Origin: Sinorhizobium garamanticum
GTDB taxonomy: Bacteria; Pseudomonadota; Alphaproteobacteria; Rhizobiales; Rhizobiaceae
Direction of reading: 5' to 3'
NCBI RefSeq assembly: GCF_029892065.1
Contig: NZ_CP120373.1
Span: 3,603,001-3,667,000, forward strand
DNA length: 64,000 bases
Shown here: piece by piece, positions 16,408 to 27,044 of the stretch
How positions within the stretch are numbered: the stretch's first letter is position 1
Layout of the letters: each line of letters opens with the position of its first letter
Notes under the pieces: model-generated
What the model saw: the letters and a program-made list of their open reading frames with translations, nothing else
The model's database searches: none
Told to the model about the DNA's origin: nothing
Translations under genes and position numbers: made by a program

Positions 16408-17889
16408 ATGAGTTTGACAAAAGATGAGCTACGGGCGTCGAACGCGGCGCGGCAAACGGAAGTCGAGGGACGCTGGAGCGAACTCCTGCGGCCAGACCAC
16501 TTGGCTGCGACCGTGACACTGTGCCTGGGCGTTGCGCTCTTCGCCTTCAACGAATTCTTGATTTCGACGGCGTTGCCGACAGCGGTCGAGGAGTTCGGCG
16601 GCGCAGCCTTGTTGTCATGGGCGTTCACGCTCTACCTCGTTTTCGCCATCGTGGGCGGCGCCGTGGCAGCGAACCAGAAGGCCCGGTTCGGCGCGCGCAA
16701 CACGCTGATTGCAGCCGCGCTTGTATTCGTCACAGGCACTGTCATTGCCACGGTGGCAACCGGCATGCCGCAGGTGCTCGCCGGCAGGCTGCTGCAGGGA
16801 CTGGGCGAAGGCATCATCGCGGCCGTCTGCTATGCACTGATACCCGAACTCTTCCCGCCGCGGCTCGTGCCCAAGATCTTTGGAGCGGAGGCGATCGTTT
16901 GGGCTACCGCCGCCTTTGCCGGACCGCTCATTTCCGGGCTGCTCACTGAATATTGGTCTTGGCGCGCCGCCTTCTTCGTCAACGTGCCGGCCGCGGCGAT
17001 GTTTCTCGTGCTCGTTGGCGCCATCGTTCGCCAGCCGGGGCAGGGCGGAAAGAAGACGACAGGATCGGTGCCCTTGCTGCGGCTCACCGCTTTCGGCATA
17101 GGCATTCTGCTGATCTCAGTCTCAAACATGGCAGGCAACGGCTACGCGACGGCAGCTTTGCTGCTGATGGCGCTTGCTGTCTTCATTAACACGATCCACA
17201 TCGACCGGAGATCGCCGAACGCCATTCTGCCCTCCGGCGCCTTCTCGGTCGGCCGCCCGCTTGGTACCGGCCTCTGGCTCGTTCTGTTGATGCCGCTCGC
17301 CCAGGCGTCGGGCTCCGTCTATCTCGTCTATGCACTACAGCACCTTTGGGGTTTCAGCCCGACCGCAGCCGGGTTTTCCAGCGCCCTGATGGCCATGTCC
17401 TGGAGCGCAACAGCAATCCTAGTCGCAAGCCTGCGCTCGCATCACTTACGCGTTCAATTGATCTGGACCGGGCCCTTGCTCCTCTGCCTTGGTCTCATCG
17501 GCTTGACGCTGGCGGTTGGCACCGGCGAGCATCGCCTCATCTTCATCAGCCAGATCGCGATCGGAACTGGCTTCGGTGTTTGCTGGGGAACGCTCAGTCA
17601 ATTGCTGATGGACGTTTCGACCATCGAGGAGCGTGACAAAACCTCTGCGCTACTGCCGACGCTGCAATCGGCCGGTTATGCGATCGGCGCAGCCGTGTTC
17701 GGTGTGACGGCCAATGCCCTTGGTTTCGATGAAGGCGCGAGCGACCCGGTGATGTCCGCGGCAATGCTCGGAGTGTTCGCAATCGGCTGCGCGATCGCTG
17801 CCGCATCGCTCTTCTTCGGTGCCAGGACCTTGCGTTTGCTGCGGTATGCCGCGCCTCACGGTCAAGCGGCCGAACAAATATCGCGCTGA
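16408..17889 (+). CDS. MFS transporter, drug:H+ antiporter-like
   Basis: A 493-residue major facilitator with about 12-14 hydrophobic helices. It starts with a cytoplasmic leader, then TVTLCLGVALFAFNEFL with TALPTAVEEFGG, a pattern of the DHA2 group (TALPxIxxxF). The RFGARNT loop after helix 2 corresponds to the conserved MFS motif A and GRLLQGLGEG to a helix 4 motif. The substrate is unknown. It is divergent from greA and monocistronic. Confidence 0.87.
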   Translation: MSLTKDELRASNAARQTEVEGRWSELLRPDHLAATVTLCLGVALFAFNEFLISTALPTAVEEFGGAALLSWAFTLYLVFAIVGGAVAANQKARFGARNTLIAAALVFVTGTVIATVATGMPQVLAGRLLQGLGEGIIAAVCYALIPELFPPRLVPKIFGAEAIVWATAAFAGPLISGLLTEYWSWRAAFFVNVPAAAMFLVLVGAIVRQPGQGGKKTTGSVPLLRLTAFGIGILLISVSNMAGNGYATAALLLMALAVFINTIHIDRRSPNAILPSGAFSVGRPLGTGLWLVLLMPLAQASGSVYLVYALQHLWGFSPTAAGFSSALMAMSWSATAILVASLRSHHLRVQLIWTGPLLLCLGLIGLTLAVGTGEHRLIFISQIAIGTGFGVCWGTLSQLLMDVSTIEERDKTSALLPTLQSAGYAIGAAVFGVTANALGFDEGASDPVMSAAMLGVFAIGCAIAAASLFFGARTLRLLRYAAPHGQAAEQISR

Positions 17890-17905
17890 ACGGGGCGCTA
17901 CCGCA

Positions 17906-17970
17906 TGATGCAGCAATTCAAAATGCTACAGCGACCTTTGCGCGTCCGATTGCACGCGCGGCGCTGTAAG
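17906..17970 (+). repeat. Rhizobial intergenic palindromic repeat, copy 1 (partial)
   Basis: Carries the core ATGCAGCAATTCAAAATGCT and the arm GCGCGTCCGATTGCACGCGC ending in GGCGCTGTA. Related copies occur at 43141, 49468, 49880 (reverse), 51341 (reverse) and 57911 (reverse). This copy lacks the outer palindromic half. It belongs to the dispersed RIME-like element class of rhizobia. Confidence 0.85.
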
Positions 17971-17979
17971 CCCACCGAC

Positions 17980-18282
17980 TCACCAGGCAGCCGCGGAACT
18001 CACGGCGCTGTCTGGCGGGTGGCGGAACAGGCCCGGATAGCGCCGGCCGATCAAGGCAAGCTGCTCCCGGCGACGGCCCTCCGATGGCGCGACTGTCGCG
18101 AGCAGGATGCCCTCGCTCGAGCGCATTTCGACCTTCAGCGACTCGTAATCCGTATCGCGACCGATCTTGTCGGCAATGCGCTGAGCATAATACAGCGCCG
18201 AACCCTCATCGAAATGGGCGATGCCCTCCTCGTCGAGGAATCGTTCATCGTCCCAATGGAGATCGAAGAAATAAAGCTGCAC
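17980..18282 (-). CDS. Small DUF6894-like protein
   Basis: A 100-residue protein starting at a GTG (18282), the only usable start after an upstream in-frame stop. The N terminus (QLYFFDLHWDDERFLDEEGIAHFDEGSAL) matches the pattern of DUF6894 proteins: a hydrophobic FxF strand, then DEEG and a helix ending in a basic residue. Their function is unknown. No strong ribosome-binding site is visible and it is flanked by a repeat and by carB. Conserved as a family but uncharacterised. Confidence 0.65.
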   Translation of the reverse strand: MQLYFFDLHWDDERFLDEEGIAHFDEGSALYYAQRIADKIGRDTDYESLKVEMRSSEGILLATVAPSEGRRREQLALIGRRYPGLFRHPPDSAVSSAAAW

Positions 18283-18455
18283 GTTGTTGCCCCAGTCCTG
18301 CGCCTTGCCGGCCGATCCCAGCTTTCATGCGCATGGCGGCATAGAACCACGTCGCGCTGGAATGCAGCCTGAACCAAACGTTCAGGTTGCATTCAAATAG
18401 TGAATAGCGACGGGGAGATGCCCTGTTGGGCTGAATGTAGGCGCAAGCCATGAAG

Positions 18456-18481
18456 CTGCGCACCCGAGACCGGGTACGCAG
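18456..18481 (-). terminator. Hairpin after carB
   Basis: A 10-bp stem CTGCGTACCC / GGGTGCGCAG (one G-T pair) with a 6-nt loop begins 11 bases after the carB stop. It lacks a T run, so it may be a weak or Rho-assisted terminator. Confidence 0.5.
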
Positions 18482-18491
18482 TTGCACTTCG

Positions 18492-21400
18492 TCAGGCGTC
18501 GAAGTAGCTCTGCAGCGGACGCACTTCGAGGTTGCCGGCCTTCAAGGCCTTGATTGCAAGGGCCGCTGCTTCGGCGCCGGCCATCGTCGTGTAATAGGGC
18601 ACCTTCTGCATCAGTGTCGCGCGACGCAGCGATTTCGAATCGGAGATCGCCTTGTTGCCGTCCGTCGTGTTGATGACCAGTTGCACCTGCCGATTGCGAA
18701 TAGCGTCCTCGACATGCGGCCGGCCTTCGAGGACCTTGTTGATTTTGGTGGCAGTAATGCCCTGCTCGCCGAGGAAGCGCGCCGTACCGCCGGTCGCCAT
18801 GACCTTGAAGCCGATGTCGGCGAGAATGCGGATAGCCGGCAGCACGCGTGCCTTGTCCTCGTCGCGAACCGAAACGAAAACCGTTCCGTCGCGCGGCAGG
18901 TCCACACCGGCGCCGAGCTGGGATTTGGCGAAGGCGAGCGCGTAGTCCGTGTCAAGGCCGATAACTTCGCCGGTCGAGCGCATTTCGGGCCCGAGCAACG
19001 TGTCGACGCCGGGGAATCGGGCAAACGGGAAGACCGCCTCCTTGACGGCGATGTGCTTCAGATTGCGCGGGTCCGGTTTCTTGCCATAAGCGGCAATCGC
19101 GGTCTCCAGCGCTTCGCCCGCCATCACCCGTGCCGCGATCTTCGCGATCGGCGCGCCGATGGTTTTCGCCACGAAGGGGACCGTGCGCGACGCCCGCGGG
19201 TTGACCTCGAGCACATAGATCGTGCCGTCCTTGATGGCGAACTGCACGTTCATAAGGCCGCCAACGTGGAGAGCCTTGGCAAGCGCCGTCGTCTGGCGTT
19301 CAAGCTCATCGACGAGCTCTTTGTCGAGCGTGTGAACCGGCAGGGAGCAGGCGGAGTCGCCGGAATGGATGCCGGCTTCCTCGATGTGCTCCATGATGCC
19401 CGAGACGAAAACGTCCTTGCCGTCGCACAGGCAGTCGACGTCCACTTCGGTCGCATTCGTCAGGTAGCTGTCGAAAAGCAGCGGATTCTTGCCGAGCAGC
19501 GTGTTGATCTGACCGGTCTTGTCATTGGGATAACGCTGCTTGATGTCCTCCGGCACCAACCCCGGAACCGTGTCGAGCAGATAGCTCTGCAGCATGCTTT
19601 CCGAATGGATGATCTGCATGGCGCGGCCGCCCAGAACATAGGACGGGCGCACGACCAGCGGGAAGCCGATCTCCGCGGCAACGAGGCGAGCCTGCTCGAC
19701 CGAATAGGCGATGCCGTTGTTCGGCTGGTTAAGATCGAGCTTCATCAAGAGCTTCTGGAAGCGATCCCGGTCCTCGGCGAGGTCGATCGCGTCGGGATCC
19801 GTGCCGAGGATTGGAATGCCGTTCTTTTCCAGCGCTTCGGCAAGCTTCAGAGGCGTCTGGCCGCCGAACTGAACGATGACGCCGTGCAGCGTGCCGTTTT
19901 CCTGTTCGGCGCGCATGATCTCGATGACATCTTCGGCGGTCAGCGGTTCGAAATAGAGCCGGTCGGACGTATCGTAATCGGTCGAAACCGTTTCCGGATT
20001 GCAGTTGACCATGATCGCTTCGTAGCCTGCGTCCTTCAGCGCGAAGGCGGCATGGCAGCAGCAATAGTCGAACTCGATGCCCTGGCCGATCCGGTTCGGC
20101 CCACCGCCGAGGATGACGACCTTCTTGCGGTCGGAAACCTGGGCTTCCGAGCGCGCGGCACCGACGAAGGGCGTTTCATAGGTCGAATACATGTAGGCCG
20201 TCGGCGAGGCGAACTCGGCCGCGCAGGTATCGATGCGCTTGTAGACCGGGCGGACGTTCAGCGCGTTGCGCAGCTCGGCCACTTCCTTCGGGCGCTTCCC
20301 AGTGAGCGTCGCAAGCCGGGCATCCGAGAATCCCATGGCCTTCAGCATGCGCAGATTTTCCGCATCCTGCGGCAGACCGTGCTCGCGGATGCGCGCCTCC
20401 ATGTCGACGATCGCCTTGAACTGGGCGATGAACCACGGATCGATTTTGCAGGCCTCGTGGACCTCCGCTTCGCTCATGCCGAGACGGAGGGCCTGGGCGA
20501 CCATACGCAGTCGGTCCGGCGTCGGCGTGCCGATTGCCGCACGGATGGCATTGCGGCCGTCGCCATTCTCGTCGAAATCCGGGATGTCGATCTCGTCGAG
20601 ACCGGTGAGGCCCGTTTCGAGACCGCGCAGCGCCTTCTGCAGCGATTCAGCGAAGGTACGACCGATCGCCATGACCTCGCCCACCGATTTCATCGCGGTC
20701 GTGAGGGTCGGTTCGGCGCCGGGGAACTTTTCGAAGGCGAAACGCGGGATCTTGGTAACGACATAGTCGATTGACGGCTCGAAGGACGCCGGCGTCGCGC
20801 CACCGGTGATATCGTTCTCCAACTCGTCGAGCGTATAGCCGACGGCGAGCTTTGCCGCGATCTTGGCGATTGGGAAGCCGGTTGCCTTGGACGCCAGCGC
20901 GGAGGAGCGCGACACGCGCGGGTTCATCTCGATGACGACCAGGCGGCCGTTTTCCGGATTGACGGCAAACTGGACGTTCGAGCCGCCGGTCTCGACGCCG
21001 ATCTCGCGCAGCACCGCGATCGAGGCGTTGCGCATGATCTGGTATTCCTTGTCGGTCAAGGTCAGCGCCGGCGCAACCGTGATCGAGTCACCCGTATGGA
21101 CGCCCATCGGGTCGATGTTCTCGATCGAGCAGATGATAATGCAGTTGTCCGCCTTGTCGCGGACGACCTCCATCTCGTATTCCTTCCAGCCGAGAACCGA
21201 CTCCTCGATCAGGACTTCCGTCGTCGGCGACGCATCCAGACCGCTGCCAACGATCTCGAAGAATTCCGAGCGGTTGTACGCGATGCCGCCGCCGGTGCCG
21301 CCGAGTGTGAAGGAGGGACGAATGATCGCGGGCAGGCCGACGTCGTCGAGCGCCTGCGCGGCAATCGCCATAGCGTGGTTGAGGTAGCGCTGCTTGCGGT

Positions 21401-21983
21401 CGCCTTCACCGAGGTTCCACTGATTTTCCAACTCGTCGAGCGCCTTGTCGAGTTCGGCGCCGGTAAGCCGGGCTTTCAGCTCCGCCCGCTCCGCCTCATG
21501 CGCCTTGCGATCCAGATCCTTGATGTCGGTCGCGTTCGCAAGCCGCGATTTGGGCGTTTCGAGACCGATCTTCGCCATAGCCTCGCGGAAGAGGGCACGA
21601 TCCTCGGCTTTGTCGATCGCCTCCGGCTTGGCGCCGATCATCTCGACATTGTAGCGGTCGAGCACACCCATGCGGCGCAGCGAGAGTGCGGTGTTGAGTG
21701 CAGTCTGGCCGCCCATGGTCGGCAAGAGTGCATCCGGGCGTTCTTTGGCGATGATCTTGGCGACGACTTCCGGCGTGATCGGCTCGACATAGGTCGCGTC
21801 TGCCAGTCCTGGGTCGGTCATGATCGTTGCCGGGTTGGAGTTGACCAGGATGACGCGGTAGCCTTCCTCCTTCAGCGCCTTGCAGGCCTGCGTGCCGGAA
21901 TAGTCGAATTCACATGCCTGGCCGATGACGATCGGCCCCGCGCCGATGATGAGGATCGATTTGATGTCTTGGCGCTTGGGCAT
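18492..21983 (-). CDS. carB: Carbamoyl-phosphate synthase large subunit
   Basis: A 1163-residue enzyme making carbamoyl phosphate from bicarbonate, ammonia and two ATP, feeding arginine and pyrimidine synthesis. Two homologous ATP-grasp halves are visible. The first starts [22 protein letters not shown]; the second carries [19 protein letters not shown] near residue 630. The C-terminal MGS-like allosteric domain contains [11 protein letters not shown]. Length is somewhat above the ~1073 residues of E. coli CarB because of an alphaproteobacterial insert near residues 130-230. A terminator-like hairpin lies just upstream. Confidence 0.98.
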   Translation of the reverse strand: MPKRQDIKSILIIGAGPIVIGQACEFDYSGTQACKALKEEGYRVILVNSNPATIMTDPGLADATYVEPITPEVVAKIIAKERPDALLPTMGGQTALNTALSLRRMGVLDRYNVEMIGAKPEAIDKAEDRALFREAMAKIGLETPKSRLANATDIKDLDRKAHEAERAELKARLTGAELDKALDELENQWNLGEGDRKQRYLNHAMAIAAQALDDVGLPAIIRPSFTLGGTGGGIAYNRSEFFEIVGSGLDASPTTEVLIEESVLGWKEYEMEVVRDKADNCIIICSIENIDPMGVHTGDSITVAPALTLTDKEYQIMRNASIAVLREIGVETGGSNVQFAVNPENGRLVVIEMNPRVSRSSALASKATGFPIAKIAAKLAVGYTLDELENDITGGATPASFEPSIDYVVTKIPRFAFEKFPGAEPTLTTAMKSVGEVMAIGRTFAESLQKALRGLETGLTGLDEIDIPDFDENGDGRNAIRAAIGTPTPDRLRMVAQALRLGMSEAEVHEACKIDPWFIAQFKAIVDMEARIREHGLPQDAENLRMLKAMGFSDARLATLTGKRPKEVAELRNALNVRPVYKRIDTCAAEFASPTAYMYSTYETPFVGAARSEAQVSDRKKVVILGGGPNRIGQGIEFDYCCCHAAFALKDAGYEAIMVNCNPETVSTDYDTSDRLYFEPLTAEDVIEIMRAEQENGTLHGVIVQFGGQTPLKLAEALEKNGIPILGTDPDAIDLAEDRDRFQKLLMKLDLNQPNNGIAYSVEQARLVAAEIGFPLVVRPSYVLGGRAMQIIHSESMLQSYLLDTVPGLVPEDIKQRYPNDKTGQINTLLGKNPLLFDSYLTNATEVDVDCLCDGKDVFVSGIMEHIEEAGIHSGDSACSLPVHTLDKELVDELERQTTALAKALHVGGLMNVQFAIKDGTIYVLEVNPRASRTVPFVAKTIGAPIAKIAARVMAGEALETAIAAYGKKPDPRNLKHIAVKEAVFPFARFPGVDTLLGPEMRSTGEVIGLDTDYALAFAKSQLGAGVDLPRDGTVFVSVRDEDKARVLPAIRILADIGFKVMATGGTARFLGEQGITATKINKVLEGRPHVEDAIRNRQVQLVINTTDGNKAISDSKSLRRATLMQKVPYYTTMAGAEAAALAIKALKAGNLEVRPLQSYFDA

Positions 21984-22009
21984 GGTTCTTATCCATCTCT
22001 AGCTGCGCG

Positions 22010-22042
22010 AAAAACCGGCCAGGGTGGGAGGTCACCGGCCGG
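22010..22042 (-). terminator. Terminator-like hairpin in the carB leader
   Basis: Minus strand: CCGGCC-GGTG, loop ACCTCC, CACC-(CT)-GGCCGG, then TTTTT. It ends 26 bases before the carB ATG and no minus-strand gene lies within 300 bases upstream. The loop contains CCTCC, which could pair with 16S-like purine runs. It is a candidate attenuator for carB; alternative pairing cannot be judged without folding. Confidence 0.5.
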
Positions 22043-22375
22043 GGCGCGCATTTGTGGTCTTTTCAGGCTAGAAGCGGCTTATAGGCAAATGTTTCTGCAA
22101 GCGAAACCCCGAAAATCTCGGAATCGACAATAAAGCGAAGATATTTGCGGCGCGCATTTCCAGACCCTCGGAACGGTCGCGTGAAGATGAGAAGGCCCGG
22201 AATTTTTCGACGGGGCGAAACTCGACTTCATGCCGCCGCGATCGGTTCGCCAAATCCATAAAAAGATCGGCCGGATGAAAGCACCCCGGTGGCGATAGCG
22301 TTTTACAAGGATCGTCGCTCGGGCATATAAATCATTCAATGCATTAAGCCGATGCGACGCCTGGAGGACCTGATC

Positions 22376-23317
22376 ATGGAATGGAAAGGCCGCCGCCAAT
22401 CCGGAAACGTCGAAGATCAGCGCGGGGCGAGCCCCGGAGGCGGTCCAGGAGGCCCATTCGGCCGTGGCGGCGGGTTCCGCTTGCCGGGTGGGGGAGGCGG
22501 GATGCGCCGCGCCGGCGGGGGATTAAGCTTCGGCACGATTATCTTTCTCGTCATCCTCTATTTCGTGCTTCGGGCCATGGGCATCGACATGCTCCAGGTC
22601 CTCGAGGGCGGGGGCCCAATGAGCATGCCTGGCTTCGAGCAGAGCGATGGCTCGCAGGTGCCCCAGGGCTCGGCCGAAGAGGAAGAGATGAAAGCCTTTA
22701 TGGCCACGGTACTCGCTGAAACGGAAGACACCTGGAACGGTATCTTCCAGGCGAGCGGCGAGCAGTATCAGGAACCGAAGCTGGTGCTGTTCAACGATTC
22801 CGTCCGTTCGGCGTGCGGCTTTGCCTCCGCCGCCTCGGGCCCGTTCTATTGCCCGGGCGACCGCAAGGTCTATCTCGACATGAGCTTCTTTGACGAACTC
22901 GCTCACAAGTTCGATGCCGCAGGCGACTTCGCCCAGGCCTATGTGCTTGCTCATGAGGTCGGCCATCACGTGCAGAACCTGATCGGCGTCTTGCCGAAAT
23001 TCAACCAGATGCGCCAGCGCATGAGCGAGGTCGAGGCAAACCAGATGTCGATCCGCGTCGAGCTGCAGGCCGATTGTTTCGCGGGAATCTGGGGCAAATA
23101 TACGGAGCAGAAGGGACTACTGGAAAGCGGCGATCTGGAGGAGGCGCTGAACGCCGCCACGCAGATCGGCGACGATACGCTGCAAAAGCGCACGCAAGGC
23201 TATGTCGTCCCGGAGAGCTTCAACCACGGCACATCCGAGCAACGGATGAGATGGTTCCAGCGCGGCTTCGACAGCGGCCAAATGTCGGCTTGCGACACGT
23301 TCTCCGGTTCCGTCTGA
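22376..23317 (+). CDS. Neutral zinc metallopeptidase, YpfJ family
   Basis: A 313-residue membrane-anchored putative zinc peptidase (family PF04228). A Gly/Arg-rich N-terminal segment (residues ~12-50) precedes one transmembrane helix (TIIFLVILYFVLRAMGI). The peptidase domain has the CGFASAASGPFYCPGD motif, the zinc site HEVGHH at 193-198, and ELQADCFAG with the third ligand. I chose the ATG at 22376 because GGAGG lies 9 bases upstream. Substrate unknown. It is divergent from carB. Confidence 0.92.
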   Translation: MEWKGRRQSGNVEDQRGASPGGGPGGPFGRGGGFRLPGGGGGMRRAGGGLSFGTIIFLVILYFVLRAMGIDMLQVLEGGGPMSMPGFEQSDGSQVPQGSAEEEEMKAFMATVLAETEDTWNGIFQASGEQYQEPKLVLFNDSVRSACGFASAASGPFYCPGDRKVYLDMSFFDELAHKFDAAGDFAQAYVLAHEVGHHVQNLIGVLPKFNQMRQRMSEVEANQMSIRVELQADCFAGIWGKYTEQKGLLESGDLEEALNAATQIGDDTLQKRTQGYVVPESFNHGTSEQRMRWFQRGFDSGQMSACDTFSGSV

Positions 23318-23407
23318 TCGGAACGTCCGGACCGGGCGTTTGAGCCCGATCCGAGCAACTAAAGAGCGTCGCATGGAGCCAGGTGAGGCGCTTCAAGTCT
23401 TTGTTGC

Positions 23408-23456
23408 ATGCATGTCGTTGTCCCGAAACCGCTGCACACTTTCGGGCGACATGCAT
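23408..23456. repeat. Palindromic intergenic repeat, second type
   Basis: ATGCATGTCG (23408-23417) is mirrored by CGACATGCAT (23447-23456), with an inner CCCGAAA / TTTCGGG pair. The sequence resembles a palindrome scattered through rhizobial genomes. It lies between two convergent genes and could also work as a bidirectional terminator. Confidence 0.75.
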
Positions 23457-23461
23457 GAGGT

Positions 23462-24460
23462 TCAGCCGTGCCGTTCGCTGTCCATGTGCGCGAGTTGCGC
23501 TTCCGGATAACGGGCACCGGCGGCAGCGTCCTTCGGCACGGCACGCTCTATCGCCGCCAGCTCATCCGCATCGAGGCGAACGGCCTGCGAAGCAAGCGCC
23601 TCGGCCAGTCGATCGCGGCGGCGCGCCCCCACCAGCGGCACGATATCGGCACCCTGCGCGGCTACCCAGGCGATCGCGATCTGCGCGACGGTAACGCCCT
23701 TCGCGTCTGCGACGCGTCGCAGCGCCTCGACGAGAGCCAGGTTCTGCTCGATATTGCCTTCCTGGAAGCGCGGGCTCATGGCGCGGAAATCGCCACCCTT
23801 GGTCGCACCTTTTTGCCAATGGCCGCTGATCAGGCCGCGCGAAAGGACGCCATAGGCGGTGATGCCAATGCCGAGCTCGCGGCATGTCGGCAGGATCTCC
23901 GCTTCGATCCCGCGGGAAATCAGCGAGTACTCGATCTGAAGATCGACGATCGGATGGACGGCGGCCGCGCGCCGGATCGTCTCGGGACCGACCTCGGAAA
24001 GGCCGATGTGGCGAACATAGCCGGCCTTCACCATATCGGCGATCGCCCCAACGGTATCCTCGATCGGGACATCGGGATCGAGGCGGGCAGGTCTATAGAT
24101 ATCGATGTAATCGACGCCCAGGCGCTGCAGCGTATAGGCAAGGAAGTTGCGCACGGCCTTCGGCCGGCCGTCATAACCGAGCCACGCGCCGGCGGCATCG
24201 CGCAACGCACCGAACTTGACGCTCAACTGCACCTGATCGCGATCGCGTCCCTTGAGGGCCTCGCCGATCAGCATCTCATTGTGACCCATGCCGTAGAAAT
24301 CACCGGTGTCGAGCAAGGTGATCCCCGCATCGAGCGCGGCATGAATGGTGGCGATGCTTTCCGCACGGTCTGATGGACCGTACATCCCCGACATACCCAT
24401 GCAACCAAGCCCGATCACGGAAACGTCCGGGCCGAATTTTCCAAGCGAAACCTTTTCCAT
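23462..24460 (-). CDS. Aldo/keto reductase
   Basis: A 332-residue NADPH-dependent oxidoreductase of the AKR superfamily (potassium-channel-beta/YakC-like branch). The barrel start VSLGKFGPDVSVIGLGCMGMSG, the catalytic Tyr in DTGDFYGMGHNE and Lys in LSVKFG, and SEVGPETIRRA are seen. The C-terminal RRRDRLAEAL binds the 2'-phosphate of NADPH in this family. AAGGAG lies before the ATG at 24460. It is divergent from a LysR gene, its likely regulator. Confidence 0.93.
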   Translation of the reverse strand: MEKVSLGKFGPDVSVIGLGCMGMSGMYGPSDRAESIATIHAALDAGITLLDTGDFYGMGHNEMLIGEALKGRDRDQVQLSVKFGALRDAAGAWLGYDGRPKAVRNFLAYTLQRLGVDYIDIYRPARLDPDVPIEDTVGAIADMVKAGYVRHIGLSEVGPETIRRAAAVHPIVDLQIEYSLISRGIEAEILPTCRELGIGITAYGVLSRGLISGHWQKGATKGGDFRAMSPRFQEGNIEQNLALVEALRRVADAKGVTVAQIAIAWVAAQGADIVPLVGARRRDRLAEALASQAVRLDADELAAIERAVPKDAAAGARYPEAQLAHMDSERHG

Positions 24461-24578
24461 CTCACTTCTCCTTCGATGAGGCCGTTGTCCGGCCAATTCG
24501 TTCGCCGCCGTATTTACTTCAGGTCGCAGTGTGCGATAATCCGTCGCAAGCCAAACAGCTTATCCATAATTCCGCACA

Positions 24579-25487
24579 ATGAACGACCTTCCACTCGCAG
24601 ATCTTGATGCATTTGCCGCCGTTGCCCGTGAACGCAGCTTCCGTACTGCCGCCCGCAAACGCGGCGTTTCAGCCTCCGCACTGAGCGAAGCGCTGCGGCG
24701 GCTGGAGGCAAGACTGGGCGTGAGACTGCTCAATCGCACGACCCGCAGCGTCACGCTGACGGAGGCGGGAACGCGGCTGCTCGAACGTTTGTCGCCGGCG
24801 CTTGGAGAGATCGCCGGCGCGCTTGATCAGGTGGGCAGCCTCCGCGACAGCCCTGCGGGCACGCTCAGGCTGAATGTGCCGACAATCGTCGCCCGCGAAA
24901 TCTTGCCGCCACTTGTCGGTCGGTTCCTGAAGGCCAATCCGGCAATTACGCTGGAGGTGACAGCGGAGGATGGCTTCATCGATGTTCTCGCCGCCGGATT
25001 CGACGCCGGCGTGCGCTATGAGGAACGACTTGAGCGAGACATGATCGCCATCCCGATCGGCCCGCGCGTGCAGCGTTACCTCACCGCCGCTGCGCCGGAT
25101 TATCTTGCCAGACATGGCGTACCTCAACATCCGCGCGACCTTCTCGAACATGCTGCCATCCGCCACCGTTTCCAGAGCGGCGTTGCCTTGACGTGGGAGT
25201 TTGGAGAAGGCGATGCCGCCTTGACCATCGCACCGCCCGCGGTCGTCCTTGCCAACGCGATCGATCTCGAAGTCGGCGCAGCGGTCGACGGTCTCGGCGT
25301 GATTCGAACATTCGAGGAATTTCTGGCACCGGAGATTGAAGCGGGACGGCTCGTGCCAATTCTCGACGAATGGGTAACCAGTTTCCCGGGACCGTTCCTG
25401 TACTATGCCAGCCGCCGGCATATGCCGGCCCCGCTCAGGGCCTTCGTCGACTTCCTAAAGGCGGAACAACGGCGCTCGGAACAGTAA
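24579..25487 (+). CDS. LysR-family transcriptional regulator
   Basis: A 302-residue LysR regulator with HTH (FRTAARKRGVSASALSEALRRLEARLG) and a CrgA/DmlR-like substrate-binding domain with the landmarks RLNVPTIVAREILPPL and DAGVRYEE. It is divergent from the aldo/keto reductase with 118 bases between starts, so control of that gene is likely. Effector unknown. Confidence 0.92.
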   Translation: MNDLPLADLDAFAAVARERSFRTAARKRGVSASALSEALRRLEARLGVRLLNRTTRSVTLTEAGTRLLERLSPALGEIAGALDQVGSLRDSPAGTLRLNVPTIVAREILPPLVGRFLKANPAITLEVTAEDGFIDVLAAGFDAGVRYEERLERDMIAIPIGPRVQRYLTAAAPDYLARHGVPQHPRDLLEHAAIRHRFQSGVALTWEFGEGDAALTIAPPAVVLANAIDLEVGAAVDGLGVIRTFEEFLAPEIEAGRLVPILDEWVTSFPGPFLYYASRRHMPAPLRAFVDFLKAEQRRSEQ

Positions 25488-25644
25488 GGCCGCAAGCTGA
25501 AAGTATCAGCGGACGCGATAGCTTCGATCATAAACTTTGAAATGTTCACGCATTGTTTCGTTTTTAACAATGCGATACACCTTATTTGGTGACGTCGTTC
25601 ACGTTCTGTCTCCACACTGACGACATACAGCGGGGAGGGGCTTT

Positions 25645-26903
25645 ATGCTCGACAAGAAATTCGTGCGGCGTGGACTGTTTCTCGTCTTTCTCATCCTCTT
25701 TCTCGACATCATGGGCATCGCCATCATCGTGCCGGTGCTGCCGACCTATCTGCAGGAACTGACCGGCGCAGACGTTAGCGAAGCGGCAATCGACGGCGGC
25801 TGGCTGCTGCTCGTCTATTCGGCGATGCAGTTTCTCTTTGCACCTCTGATCGGCAACCTGAGCGATCGCTTCGGGCGGCGACCGATCCTGCTTGCTTCCG
25901 TTCTCACCTTCGCGATCGACAACCTGATCTGTGCGCTTGCAACGAGCTACTGGATGCTTTTCGTCGGGCGTGTCCTTGCTGGCGTCAGCGGCGCGAGCTT
26001 CGGAACGGCGTCCGCCTACATTGCCGACATCAGCGACGACAGCAATCGAGCGAAGAATTTTGGATTGATCGGCATCGCTTTCGGCACCGGCTTCGCGCTC
26101 GGCCCCGTTATTGGTGGCTTTCTCGGAGAGCTGGGTCCCAGGGTGCCGTTTTACGGTGCCGCCGCGCTGTCCTTCATCAACTTCGTGGTCGGTCTATTCC
26201 TCCTGCCCGAAACGCTGGACAGCGCAAACAAGCGGCGCTTCGAGTGGTGGCGCGCCAATCCTCTCGGCGCGCTCAAACAGATGCGCAACTATCCCGGCAT
26301 CGGCTGGATTGGTCTTGTCTTCTTCCTCTACTGGCTCGCCCATGCGGTCTACCCGGCGGTCTGGTCGTTCGTCTCATCCTATCGTTACGGCTGGAGCGAG
26401 GGGCAGATCGGGCTGTCGCTCGGAATCTTCGGTGTCGGCGGAGCGTTTGTCATGGCCGTCGTCCTGCCGCACGTCGTGACGCGGTTCGGCGAACGGCGAA
26501 CGGCGGCGCTCGGTCTAGTCTTCACCGCGCTCGGAATGGCCGGCTATGCCGCCGCCTGGCAGGGGTGGATGGTGTATGCCGTGATCGTCGCGACGGCACT
26601 CGAAAGCCTGGCGATCCTCCGTTACGCAGCATCGCATCTGCCCACGTCCCGCCCTCGGCGCAAGGCGAACTGCAGGGAGCGCTGACCAGCATTTCGAGCA
26701 TCACGACGATCGTCGGGCCGCTGATCTTCACGCAGATCTTCGGATATTTCACCAGCCCCGCGGCGGCCCTCTCGTTTTCCGGCGCACCGTACGCCCTGGC
26801 GGGCTGCCTCATTGTCGCGGGGCTCGCCGTCTTCCTGCTTCGCGTGCGTCCACAACCCGACCAAGCATTCCAGGATGGCGTCCCGAAACCAACACAGGCC
26901 TGA
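25645..26903 (+). pseudogene. TetA-family MFS efflux gene with a frameshift
   Basis: The first frame (25645-26685) encodes a typical 12-helix TetA/Bcr-like antiporter start: MGIAIIVPVLPTYLQEL, NLSDRFGRRPILL (motif A) and [17 protein letters not shown]. After ATALESLA (about 26611) the reading diverges and stops early. The expected continuation, DPPLRSIASAHVPPSAQGELQGALTSI, is in another frame and runs to 26903. One missing G near 26613 (GCGG to GCG) restores a full-length protein of about 419 residues. It is either a recent inactivation or a sequence error. A truncated protein would lack the last ~3 helices. Confidence 0.8.
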
Positions 26904-27044
26904 CGCCCGACGGGGCAACGCCTTCAAACTGATCAATTTCTTTGATCCTTCGATGAAAAATTGAGCAGTCAGGCCTTTCTCGCTGGCACTTTCATCGGCG
27001 CTGCTCTATCTCGGATATTCTTCCACCGAGTTGATTTGCAGCCG

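Noticed and set aside
18450..20774. Very long open frame (774 codons) on the plus strand
   Set aside because: It lies wholly opposite carB; high-GC third positions create long antisense frames. Composition is Arg/Asp-rich with no domain.
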